A stretch of DNA of 64,000 nt from Lamellibrachia satsuma. Its lineage: Eukaryota; Annelida; Polychaeta; Sabellida; Siboglinidae. Where the stretch lies: the NCBI GenBank assembly GCA_033239005.1, contig BSQZ01000006.1, positions 1,068,001-1,132,000 on the forward strand, given 5' to 3'. The number at the start of each line of letters is the position of its first letter. Positions within the stretch are counted from its first letter, which is position 1. The notes under the pieces are model-generated. The model was not told the origin of the DNA and ran no database searches. It saw only the letters and a program-made list of their open reading frames with translations. Made by a program: the position numbers and the translations under genes. Of this stretch, positions 53,491 through 64,000 are shown in pieces.

Positions 53491-53992
53491 GAGGGAGGGT
53501 AACACATAAAAGACATGTTTTGGACTCTCGATGAGCCAACGGCTTCCTTGTCCACTTTTTTAGCTTGTCACCTGCGTGTTTTGCCTTGGGTGACAATCTT
53601 GTTCGATGTTTTTTACATTTTTTATGGCACAGACCTATTTAAACAATTAATAAATATTGCACTATTCATTGAAATGTGGATGTGAGTACGTGTGTGCGTG
53701 AGTGCGTACGTGTGTGTATCATTCAATCAAGTAGAAGTCGCATTACTATTTCATACTCCATTCACTAAATTATATCACTAAATTATATTCCATTCACAAT
53801 TATTTGTTATGTAAAAATCCGGGGAATGAGTTCCCTTTGGTAACTAAGAATGAAAGGCTTAATATATGAAGTTATGAACACCTACATTGTTATGCACATT
53901 CTGTGTAAGATGTATAAGTGTGTATAATCAAATCAATGTAATAATCGTAACGTGTACGAGTGACACTTGCTTTGCGATCCTCGAGTTCTTTG

Positions 53993-54032
53993 CTGTAACA
54001 ACTTGCCCTGCTTCCGGGGCTAGTTGTTACAG
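53993..54032. repeat. 40-bp imperfect palindrome
   Basis: CTGTAACAACTTGCCC, then a short loop, then the reverse complement GGGGCTAGTTGTTACAG with one mismatch. Confidence 0.85.
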
Positions 54033-54039
54033 TCGATCG

Positions 54040-55100
54040 CGCCTTTGAAACTTCGCATATATCTACCTATATATAACTACAATAACTACAATATGGAGTA
54101 TCAGTCGTATACGATACATTTCTTTTAACACGAATAATAAATTAAATTTAATGCATACTTTGACAGAAATTATGCATCTAACATACTTTTTTTAAAGTGA
54201 CTTTAACTGAAAATTGTAGCAACAAGCACCTGCATGTCTCCCCTACATCACCAAGCCCGGGGTTTTGAAAAGGGGTGTTCGAACGTACGTAATCAGTCGG
54301 AGATTTCGGGGATGATTTCTGAAAGTGTTTATAATTAAACACAATTCTCTAAAAAAAGGCTTCGTTCGAACCCCCTGAACTGTCCCCCCTAGCCTCTTTC
54401 ATTCTTTTTGACATCAAGGAAACAATCATATTCCTAAGTCAAATCTTTTTTTTACTCGTATAATTGATAAATTAAGTTGAGCCACAGTGTAGCGTAAGTA
54501 CAGTCACTATGGGTAAATGCCAAATATTTGTATAATTTACGTAGGCTTTCTACTAAAACTTCATAACAACTCAGCCAGCACATTTTCACAGTGGGTATAA
54601 TATGTCACTAACAAATCAACACGAATTAATTAAAAATCAACAGAATTAATTAATATTTATTTATATAGACCCATCGCAACCAGTGTTGTCCGATGTCCCA
54701 ATTTGCTCGGAGAGATGCATTCCATATGATGTATTTTGAAGGCAAACAACACTCGTTTTTCAATCACTGCCCAACTACCACCCGCCTTGGGCCTTGGATG
54801 GGTCAACTAGCCCCGTTTCGAGAATCAAGTTTTTGTAATTCACTTCTCATTATTGCGCGAAATGAATAAAATCTTCTTCTCTGTGCATAATTAAACCATT
54901 CGTAAGTGCAATACGACAAAGTCTTGTCACATGTGTTGATAGTGTACACACCAGCACACATTAATCACAAACACCAAAAGTTGTCAAAAAAACAACAAAA
55001 ACAAGGGGTGGGGGCAAACTAGTGATCCATTAGTTTAGCATGCTAACATGTAGTGCATGGCGCAACAGGTTGCATACGAAAAAAAAATCCAAGGGCCGGA
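54040..55100. other. Intergenic, no gene seen
   Basis: AT-rich unique sequence with no recognisable coding segment. Confidence 0.55.
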
Positions 55101-55113
55101 CATGGCCCAGTGG

Positions 55114-55345
55114 TACGTTCTTATAAAATGTTCAAAGCGCTTTACAATTCACACCCCTGGCAGACATGTTCATCCCAACGCCATTTCGACTTCTCTTAGA
55201 AGTATTCAGCCACACTGCAATTACTGCGCGAAGATTATTCGTTCAAATATCCATCTAGCTCTGTCTGTAACAAGGGACCATCAATATAGCTGTGACAACG
55301 TGGGGTGAGGATTCGATTTTTTAATCGCTACGCTACCGCGCCCCA
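55114..55345 (-). repeat. tRNA-derived SINE, reverse orientation
   Basis: Reverse complement of the family at 18296: the tail (GTTCTTATAAAATGTTCAAA, GCGCTTTACA) comes first, then CAGACATGTTCATCCCAACG, and the tRNA-like head (GCTACGCTACCGCGCCCCAC) comes last. Confidence 0.85.
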
Positions 55346-55348
55346 CAA

Positions 55349-55404
<56 letters not shown>
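55346..55404. repeat. (ACGC)n microsatellite
   Basis: About 14 tetramers next to the SINE head. Confidence 0.96.
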
Positions 55405-55405
<1 letters not shown>

Positions 55406-55790
55406 CTATATGTGTATTTCAGTCTGAAACAAAGTATTAACTGTCTTAAAATTATGCTTTTTGTAACTTTATTGCCTTCTCTAAACACGGTTAAGATGTG
55501 TGGCATATAGCACGACACCGTAACACAAAAACAAAAGGGCGCGAAAGGGCGAGCTAGCTCTTGCCTAGTCATAGAGTGGTTGTACCACATAATTTTGATG
55601 GATTATAGGCAATTGATACTGATAACATTAATGTTGAAGGAAAGCACTAATAAGATATTATGTTTCTCATTAAGGATTCTGATTGATTTCAGTTTCATAC
55701 TCCATAAAAAGGAAATAATATAACAAAACAATGTGAATCAGATACCGCTAGAGAAAACTCCAACAAGATGTAACCGGAAGGGGCTCCAAA

Positions 55791-55950
55791 ATTGGCCAAT
55801 CATTAAATCCGCAAGAGACGGGTCTTCCACCAATCCCGTACAAGGATATGTAACCAATCAGCAACCAGTATATGTGACCAATCATGTTCCGTAGAGGAAA
55901 ATTACGTCAAGCTTCCATATAAAAAGTATGCATAATGAGCTTAACGTACC
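55791..55950 (+). promoter_or_regulatory. H3-3: Histone H3.3 promoter: four CCAAT boxes, CRE-like site, TATA box
   Basis: CCAAT boxes lie at 55796-55800, 55830-55834, 55854-55858 and 55878-55882, then TTACGTCA (CRE-like) at 55902-55909 and TATAAAAAG at 55918-55926. Repeated CCAAT boxes with a CRE and TATA box are usual for replacement-histone promoters. Transcription should start near 55950. Confidence 0.8.
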
Positions 55951-56001
55951 AGAGTTCGTTGCGCGAATCGTAGGAGGTTTATTCAAAAATTTGAGAACAA
56001 G
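55950..56001 (+). other. H3-3: H3.3 5'UTR exon
   Basis: Ends GAACAAG|GTAAGA. The 599-bp intron that follows has GCCGCCATTTTGG (56197-56209, YY1-like) and ends GATACAG at 56600. The 5' end is estimated from the TATA box. Confidence 0.75.
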
Positions 56002-56604
56002 GTAAGAGAAATGTGACACTATGCAATACACGGTTGCGGAAATAAATACCACATACACGTTTATAACAGTTTACCTGTCATAATTTAACATTTCCAAATA
56101 TTTAGTAGCGTTATTTTTCGTTGAATTTTCAATTGAAGTCCTGCGTGTCAGCAGTTGGCAATTTTCGCGGCATTGCCATTGTTGTCGACTGTTGTGGCCG
56201 CCATTTTGGTCCGGTGTTTAGCCATGTGAATTACCACTTCCTGTCGGCAAATGTACTGATTTAAAGTGTTGTGGGTTACTTTCCCTTGTACACTCCAGCT
56301 AGATCCAGTTTGTGTGTACATGTCCACGTTGTGTATCATTTTCACCTAGTTATAGTCCAAGTTTTGTTAAATTGACCACTTGACCTAGTTTTCGGTCAGC
56401 ATTCCATACATTTCATACTGCGTTGCTATTCATTCAGTACATCATAATGAACGTTTTCTAAGTACACAACACGTTTTATAGATTTAACTGGCTCACTTTC
56501 GATTTGTTTGTACTTAACAATATCGGTGAAGCCATTTTGATTGACACCGTGTCAATCCTGTCATTTCAATGAAGAATCATTTTTGGTTTTTTTGATACAG
56601 GTAA

Positions 56605-57336
<732 letters not shown>

Positions 57337-57889
57337 TCCGCAACTGACTAGATGTCGATATTGACCCCAGGAATACCATTTCATTCACACATGACACCAC
57401 ATTGAAAAGTTTCATCACGCACACTCATTTACGACTGACGACCAATCGATTTACTCAGATGTCCATATGAGACTAGGACAGATATTTTATATGTGGACTT
57501 TTAGGCAGGGTGTGATTTTATAGACAGTTCCCAATAGTAAATAATTTATTGCACTTTTTTATTTCGTTTGGTTTGTGGCGATTACGAACAAGCAGCTGCA
57601 GGTGTACCCTGTCTTGAATGGTATTTGAGGGGGTATCGTACGCATAGGTGGATGTATTAGTATTGTGTAGACGTATGTCTGACATGTTGTCTAGTATCTG
57701 TGAGTTTGATAACATTGATTGTAGGATCGACTAGGGTGATGTGTGGGCAGTGCCCATCCAACTGCTGTCTTTAACTTCAGGCTGGTTTGTGTAGCATTTA
57801 GACTCGGTGGCAAGTAATTTTGGTGTAACCAGTCCTGAGACGTTCCACCGTTTCAAGTGTACAACAGAAATTATCAATTGAAATATTGC

Positions 57890-58258
57890 AATAAACTGGT
57901 GCGACAGCCGCCGGTATTGATTTGACTTATTTTTAATGAGCCATTTTCTGTCGACATACTGTCCGTTCTTGTTGCTAGTAGTGCATTGATTTAATTATCG
58001 CTTTACTTCTTGGCACGGTCGTTCCACTATCTATGGCAGCTGCATGTACTTAAAACATTTTAATTGTTCATATTATGTGTTTTATATATTTCGTGTTTCT
58101 TTTTCTAAATTCAAAATCAAACTAGATATTTAATTTTGTGGTGACTTGTTAAAACTCTTCCACTATGGAATTTCAAGAGTTCGGCATTTTTTATTAACTT
58201 GGAAGATGTTGCCACATTTTGTAGATATATATATGTGTGTTACATTTTTATCAATAAA
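57890..58258 (+). terminator. H3-3: H3.3 polyadenylation signals
   Basis: AATAAA at 57890-57895 and 58253-58258, giving 3'UTRs of about 0.55 and 0.9 kb. Confidence 0.6.
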
Positions 58259-58299
58259 TCATGATCTCTAAACCTGCCTCTGATATTTATATGTAGTAT

Positions 58300-60030
58300 T
58301 CCTGTCTTAAGCGTACTGCAATATGTACTATATTTGTCCTTCATGTGATGGCGGAGATTATGGAATTTGTGTTTTGGAATACTTTTATTACAATCCACTA
58401 GATAATGAATGGTTGTGTTTGAAGTAATGTCCATGTTTGCATTTGTGTTGGGGCACAGCATTAATATATTTTGGCCATTTCACTATTTAATTACTGGTAA
58501 ACTATGTTGTACTAAATGGAACTTTGTGAGGTTGATCTGCAGTTTTAGAAAAGTGCTACTTTACTACCACTACACCAAGCAGTGAGACATACAAATAATC
58601 TGACCAATAGTCCAATACCTTGCATCCAGAACATACGGGCTGAGCTGTTAATTGTTTGGCTGTAGGCCAATCATTGCTGATTATGGGTAATACCACAAGT
58701 GGCTCATCAAAGTTGAGCCCAAATCAGCTGGGATCTAACATTTGCAGTCACTTTCAAACATTGCATTCACTGATTTGATCCTGGAATCTGGCTCGTAAGG
58801 AGGGACGTCAACATATGTAGATGTCAACTACCCATATATGCAATAATTTCATGACAGTGAGACTTCAAAACATAATGGCCACTTCAGTTATGACTTCGTG
58901 CAACATTGTATGCTGTGTCTACCCATCCAGGGTCACGTTTGTGCTCCATTCTGTTGACATCACAGTACATTAAATTCTCATATCTTATGGAATGCTTGTT
59001 GCAGTGAGCATGTTAGCATCAAATTTATTCTGTATGCTAAAACAGATTTCCATTATTCGGACACTTTTAATGGTCAAAATGTTCTTGTCCACACATTCGC
59101 TCCTTGTGGAATGGGACGTTGCCCCAGTAAATTTCCTTTTTATTGAAAATATTTTGACCTTTGAAAGTGCTTTTTCATAAACCCCCTAGTATATTGCTCG
59201 TTTTTTAGAATTATAATGGTTTTCTCTTTCTGGGATGCCTATAGCTTGATATTGACTAAAGCTATTCTGAAAGCCTGGGTCCCAATTACTAAATATGCCT
59301 TTTTTAGCTTCAATTTAAATTCAGTGACAAGATACAAGGTTAAAAATGGCAGAAAACAACGTGATTCATGAGAGTGAAAAACTTTCTATTGAGGCTTGAA
59401 ATTTTGCACAGCTCCCATTCTACCACCAAACATATTTTGAGGATTTTTTTCCCTAGAAATCTGAGAGGGTCACCTGGGAAAATGAAACACTAAAAGCCGT
59501 TGGTTCGTTCTACCTAAAATATTGCATACCGGGTAATGGAAAAAAATCTGTCATGGACTCTCACTCTGAAATAAACTTATGGTCTTCAAATATGAAGGAA
59601 TTACTCTAATGTGAAGTCACCAATGTTGTGGAAAAATACTGTTGAGGGCCTTTAGTTCAGTGGAAAAACAAATAAGACTAGTTGATATTGATCATGCCTT
59701 AATAGTAGGTGTATCTTTGCCACCCCTGAATCCATCACAGATGTCATCAGTTGGTTTGGGCATGTTGCAACTTCACGGTGGACAAAGAGGGGTCAATATG
59801 GCCTATTCCTAAATTTTTATACACATTTTGTGTGAGAGTGGGTGCAAAGGTGTGTGTGCTCAGATGAGTTGGAAGTGTTGAACTACTTTCAAGTTTCCCA
59901 TTCAGGCACTGCTTTTTGGCAATGACCATTATTATATGTAGTTATTATTGAACTTATTATATGTAGTTATTCTCATAGTTGGGTATAAGTATTATTTTAA
60001 GCTGCCACATTGGCATCATGAATTTTAATA
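58300..60030. other. Intergenic between H3.3 and UQCC4, no gene seen
   Basis: Short open frames only, without homology I recognise. Confidence 0.55.
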
Positions 60031-60040
60031 CTCATGAAAT

Positions 60041-61002
60041 CAGGGTTGGGTCGAATTATGTAATTGTAATTGTAATTGATTACAGCAAAATCGTGTAATT
60101 GTAATTGATTATGGTTTCAAAATGTTGCTGTAATTGTAATTGTTATATTTTTTATAATTGAAATTTTATTTCAATTACAATCAATTACAGTACGTTTCAT
60201 ATCACAAACTACCTGAACGAATTGTCAATAAAAATATAATTTAAGTCTCACATGAGTTGAAAATCAAGACTAATAATTACACCTGCTTATATATTTACAT
60301 TTAAGTCTCAGTATTCACTGTCTGGTGGGTACTGGTCAGTGGTGCTAGTGGTGGGTAGCCTTAGCAATTAGCCTTTTCAGTAAGTTGGTAACAGCCAGGA
60401 AGCAATAAACAATGCACAGACATTCAGTGAAACATTGCAGAGTTAGCAAGCCAATTACACCCCTTGTGTTGTGGTGGGTTGGAGACAGGTCAGGTGGCAA
60501 GGACCATTTATATGGCCTCTCTTCCCATTCCCAACTCACACAAAGCAAAGGGCAGACCAATTAAGAATGTCGGCTTAGAGCAGGAGCTACAACCTCAAAG
60601 ATAACACATCAAATGCGCACGGATAAATGTCTGCATTGGAATATGTCTTGTAGGATTATGTCTGGATATTGCATTGAATTTTTATATAATAAAAATATGT
60701 TTTAAACGGCTATCTTTTTATTTAGTATAATTCAAAGTCACAATTCAACAAAATGTACAAACACTACCGTTATATTTGTTTATCAATTGTGTACAAAATA
60801 TTGAAATTCAGCAAAACGTGCAAAAATACATATTAACAAATGCTGAATATATTTGGTTCCGCATAATGTAATTGTAATTGAAATTGAAACAGTGTCATTG
60901 TAATTGATTTAGAAAATTATGACTGTAATTGTAATTGAAATAAAAAATTAATGTAATTGTAATTGTAATTGATATAATTTTGTGTAATTGGACCCAGCCC
61001 TG
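60041..61002. mobile_element. hAT-like non-autonomous element with GTAATT arrays
   Basis: The ends CAGGGTTGGGTCGAATTA and, on the other strand, CAGGGCTGGGTCCAATTA form terminal inverted repeats. Perfect 8-bp duplications CATGAAAT flank it (60033-60040 and 61003-61010). Both ends carry arrays of GTAATT/GTAATTG. There is no transposase frame in 962 bp. Confidence 0.93.
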
Positions 61003-61069
61003 CATGAAATATATCTACATTACACCATTTTAATGAAATGACTAGTTCCAATCTATTCATTGGGCAGCA

Positions 61070-61075
61070 TTTATT
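61070..61075 (-). terminator. UQCC4: UQCC4 polyadenylation signal
   Basis: AATAAA on the - strand, about 130 bp after the stop codon and just outside the hAT-like element. Confidence 0.5.
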
Positions 61076-61207
61076 TATAAATGAACATGACATGGATGGT
61101 TGTCAGTACAACTGAGCAGAGTTGACACTGATAACAGTTTCTAGAGACACCACTTTCCGTCCATCAGCCTCTGAGACATGTATATTATACACTTATATAG
61201 GAATAAA

Positions 61208-61630
61208 TCAGTCTGGCGATGTTGCACTGTTTGCACTCTGTACTTCTTTAAGTCTGGCTACTAAGGCTGTTGTATCTTCTCCATGTTCTTCTTTCTCACA
61301 TATTGCTAACTCTAACTGTTGTTCCTCTAGACCTGGCAAATGGTCATAAAGCGAAGTTGACAGGTGTTCATCTATGTCATTTTCTTCTCGCAGAACAACA
61401 AAATATACAAGGAACACCACCCAACTTGCAGTCAAAATCCAGAATTGATACTTTGGTCGAGTATTTTCTTCAGCCAAGAATGTGTCATACGCCTTCCAGT
61501 CATTTGCCTCTGTTTTTGAATACCGAACTGGTTTTTCGATATCATCACTTGTTGGCTGATGTTCCTGCACATTAGCGACCGATGTGTGAAATGTGCAGCG
61601 GTGTGACCTAAGATGAAAACACAACAGCAT
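61208..61630 (-). CDS. UQCC4: Ubiquinol-cytochrome c reductase complex assembly factor 4 (UQCC4/CCSMST1-like)
   Basis: UQCC4 is a small inner-mitochondrial-membrane protein needed for early complex III assembly (cytochrome b maturation). The 140-codon frame has an N-terminus with Arg/His and no acidic residue before position 23 (MLLCFHLRSHRCTFHTSVAN), fitting a mitochondrial presequence. KPVRYSKTEANDW follows, matching the family's 'PI-FS-S-A--W' block. One membrane segment (residues 61-80, YQFWILTASWVVFLVYFVVL) is followed by LREENDIDEHL, like the LREESEADQWL-type sequence of vertebrates. The length is close to human (~132). On the - strand CATCTTAG|GTCACACC near codon 8 looks like an acceptor, so the true start could lie in an unseen upstream exon. 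Confidence 0.82.
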   Translation of the reverse strand: MLLCFHLRSHRCTFHTSVANVQEHQPTSDDIEKPVRYSKTEANDWKAYDTFLAEENTRPKYQFWILTASWVVFLVYFVVLREENDIDEHLSTSLYDHLPGLEEQQLELAICEKEEHGEDTTALVARLKEVQSANSATSPD

Positions 61631-62159
61631 TTAGTGCATTGAAAGATAAAATGGTTATCTGGGTAGACATTACTATTTCCTACTTGGGCAATAATGGTAA
61701 ATACAGTACTTCTAATGCTGTTTAATAATACATAATAAAAAAACCATGAATAATTATTTTATTTACAAGTACCATAAATAAATATGCAATATGCATGCAT
61801 CGGCATTGTAAATGACATATTACAGGTGGTGGTGGGCAAGTATTATGTAAGGACAAGGCTATTAGCAGAGCAGCTCTGAGAATTACAGCAAATAAAATTC
61901 TTATTCATAGAACAGCTCTGCGAATAAAGGCAAAATTTATTTTTATTCACAAAGCAGCTCTGCAAATTACGGTAAGTTATTCTGTGAATTATGGGAGGAC
62001 TGATTACAGAAAGAATTTTTCTTAACCACAAAACAACTCTGCAAAACACATAGTTATTATTAGGCCATGACTATGCGTACGTGAGCTGTACCTTTAGATC
62101 ATATATTTGTGTTAAATTTATATAAATCGGCGATAAATAAAATCCGAAATAAAAAATCA

Positions 62160-62257
62160 TTAATCTATTTTTTTTGGAGTGATTTAAATCAAATGATTTA
62201 ATCATTTCGCAATTACAACAGAGATTTAAATCAAATGATTTAAATCAAACAACCCTG
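62160..62257. mobile_element. Fragment of another hAT-like element
   Basis: GATTTAAATCAAATGATTTA blocks occur twice and end in AAACAACCCTG, the right-end type of hAT MITEs (CAGGGTTGTTT on the other strand). No left end was found. Confidence 0.45.
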
Positions 62258-62483
62258 ACCAAAACAAGTAACGAATTGTAACTGTTAGCGAATTGAGTGT
62301 TGTAAGTGCGAAATGTTAGACGTTATTATGTTCGTTAGTTTCAACTGTTTGCACGTCTTAGCTAAACATTGCTTTTTGAATGTTGTAATTGCGAAATGAT
62401 TGTGTTTTAGCGAAATGTCATACGCTACATTTCTGTCTTTATTAACAACTACCAACACACAATTTTCCAAAACTACTACAACA

Positions 62484-62487
62484 CGAT

Positions 62488-62528
<41 letters not shown>
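62484..62528. repeat. TA/CA microsatellite
   Basis: TATATAATATATA run ending in ACACACACATACAT. Confidence 0.9.
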
Positions 62529-62529
<1 letters not shown>

Positions 62530-63029
62530 TACATAATAAAATAATGATCCAAACTGAAGTACGCTTTCTGTTATTTTATTTTTTATTTTGCGCTACAATT
62601 ACATAAATATTTTTAGATCATTATATGAGCATGCGCATGTTTCTGTGCGCAATCATAATAAATTTTTTTTATTATATTAGCGTGTGCATACGTTTCTGTG
62701 CACAATCATAATTTCCGCCACTCTGCCTTTCTTATTGATTTAGGCAGTGGGCCAAAACGACTATTCTTAGATTTCCGCCGCTTAGATGTCTGCTACTAGA
62801 GTGGGCCGAATCGACCGTAGCTGAATTCAATAGCGACAGTGAAGTGGGCCGAACCATCTGTGTGCGTGGGCCGAACCATCCGGGACCCCAATGTGCATGA
62901 AAGATGAAAAAGTTTCTGCACAAGAAGATGGTGCAAAGTAATTGGTTGATTCCTGCTCTGCAAATAAGGATAACCTTTACCGTAATTCGCAGAGCAGCTC
63001 TGCAAATAGCTAGTGCGATTATGTAAGGG

Positions 63030-64000
63030 CTAAGGCCGGGTGTCTAGGCCCGTTCACATGAGCAATATGCCAATCACACTGCCTGTCTGTGTTGCCCGAT
63101 CAATATGACACCTCAAGTATCAAGTAGTTATACTCCAAACAGCCCAATCTTGAGCTAACGCAGGAGTTTGGACCAACTGCTAGTGTCTCTTCCGAAAGGC
63201 ACGGGCAAAGTGGGGTGAACGAAATTGCCCAAGCTTCGAAACGGCGGAGGTGGAATCGATCGTGTGAACGATCCTTTTAATAGTGCTTGTATTTAGTCGA
63301 TTTTAGTCTAGATATATTTAACATGGTCACCCATGAGGCAAATATTAAATAAGCCATACCCCAAGTTGAAGTTAATCAGGAGGATTACACTAATTATATA
63401 TCGCCCATACGATTTCGGAAAACCACAAAAACCATGTTGCAAGTTGAAAAGGGAATTTTTTTAAACTTACGATGCGGCGACTTTGTGACACATGCATACT
63501 CTTTTGCACAAATTGGCAAAGTGCTTTCCCCGCAGAGAGAGCATAATAGTTTGCAAAACTTGCGTTTCAAGCACAAGAGGTCAACTCAGTCATCCTGTGC
63601 CCAACACATGACAGGGAAGCAATACCTGGAGGACATCCAAGCAGGCAACCTTCACATATCAGCAAATCTTTGTAAATGAGTTGTTTATTTTGAGAAAAAA
63701 GTGAATATGTTATAGCGTGCTACGAACTTATGCATGTATAATAATATTGACATACATATTAATAATAAGAAATGTTGTTTCTTTTACCCGGCATATTTCT
63801 TTATTATAATTACACAAACTTCATGCGTTGTTACGTGGAAGCCCGATAAAATTAATTGTGGAAATCCGGTGATTGTAGAAAATAAAAAATGCCATCATAT
63901 ATCTATTAGGCAAATCAAGATTTTGAGAAATGTTACTTAATTGGTAATGTTCTATATCGAATAATTGCCAGCCCGATAGGTGGCGCGATGTACAACACAA
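63030..64000. other. Window end, no gene seen
   Basis: Short open frames only. On the - strand an exon-like piece ends CCGCATC|GTAAGT near 63470, but its phase does not fit UQCC4. Confidence 0.5.

Larger units (their letters stand above)
61853..63017. mobile_element. Inverted-repeat DNA element with palindromic CAGAGCAGCTCTG ends
   Basis: Left CTATTAGCAGAGCAGCTCTG and right (other strand) CTATTTGCAGAGCTGCTCTG pair over ~30 bp. ATTATGTAAGG flanks both sides in direct orientation (61842-61852 and 63018-63028), suggesting an 8-11-bp target duplication. AGCTCTGCGAATTA-type blocks repeat three to four times at the left. A TA tract and a second transposon end (62100-62257) lie inside. The superfamily is uncertain (hAT or Mutator-like). 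Confidence 0.72.

Noticed and set aside
63394..63576. Possible first exon of UQCC4 with a GTAAGT donor near 63470
   Set aside because: It ends in phase 1 while the candidate downstream exon would need phase 2, and the encoded Cys-rich peptide does not resemble a mitochondrial presequence.

Overview
This is eukaryotic (metazoan) nuclear DNA. It is AT-rich, with GT-AG introns, long (TA)n tracts, tRNA-derived SINEs, a CR1/L2-group LINE and many small DNA transposons. The gene set and repeats suit a marine invertebrate, either lophotrochozoan or invertebrate deuterostome. The sequence alone does not settle the phylum, and no species is claimed.

Layout. Bases 1-1340 are the tail of one copy of a tandem duplication and carry the last coding exon of a medium-chain acyl-CoA synthetase (ACSM family). 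A second ACSM copy runs 4859-11616 on the + strand. It keeps most exons with good splice sites but lacks an early exon and the middle of the adenylate-forming domain, so it looks like a recent pseudogene or a badly damaged gene. Three of its introns start with GC instead of GT. Bases 13436-15745 are a 5'-truncated LINE on the - strand. The main gene, 16227-43931 on the + strand, is the unkempt orthologue (UNK): 15 coding exons, 881 codons, six CCCH zinc fingers and a C-terminal RING. I joined all exons and every phase fits. Its 12.7-kb second intron holds SINEs, a pogo/Tigger-like element, minisatellites and TA tracts.

Downstream of UNK are a 27-copy minisatellite (45686-46551), a LINE remnant split by a TA tract (50330-51480), the histone H3.3 gene (56617-57336, one coding intron, a 5'UTR exon and a recognisable promoter) and, on the - strand, a small mitochondrial membrane protein that I identify as UQCC4/CCSMST1 (61208-61630).

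The neighbourhood is the main finding. In human, UNK lies beside H3-3B on 17q25, and its paralogue UNKL lies beside UQCC4 on 16p13.3. This window has UNK, H3.3 and UQCC4 in one row, which is what the locus should look like before the vertebrate whole-genome duplications split it. Other results are hAT-like elements with perfect 8-bp target duplications and hexamer-like subterminal arrays, an intronic minisatellite whose every unit looks like a splice acceptor, and two before/after pairs showing where TA microsatellites grew.
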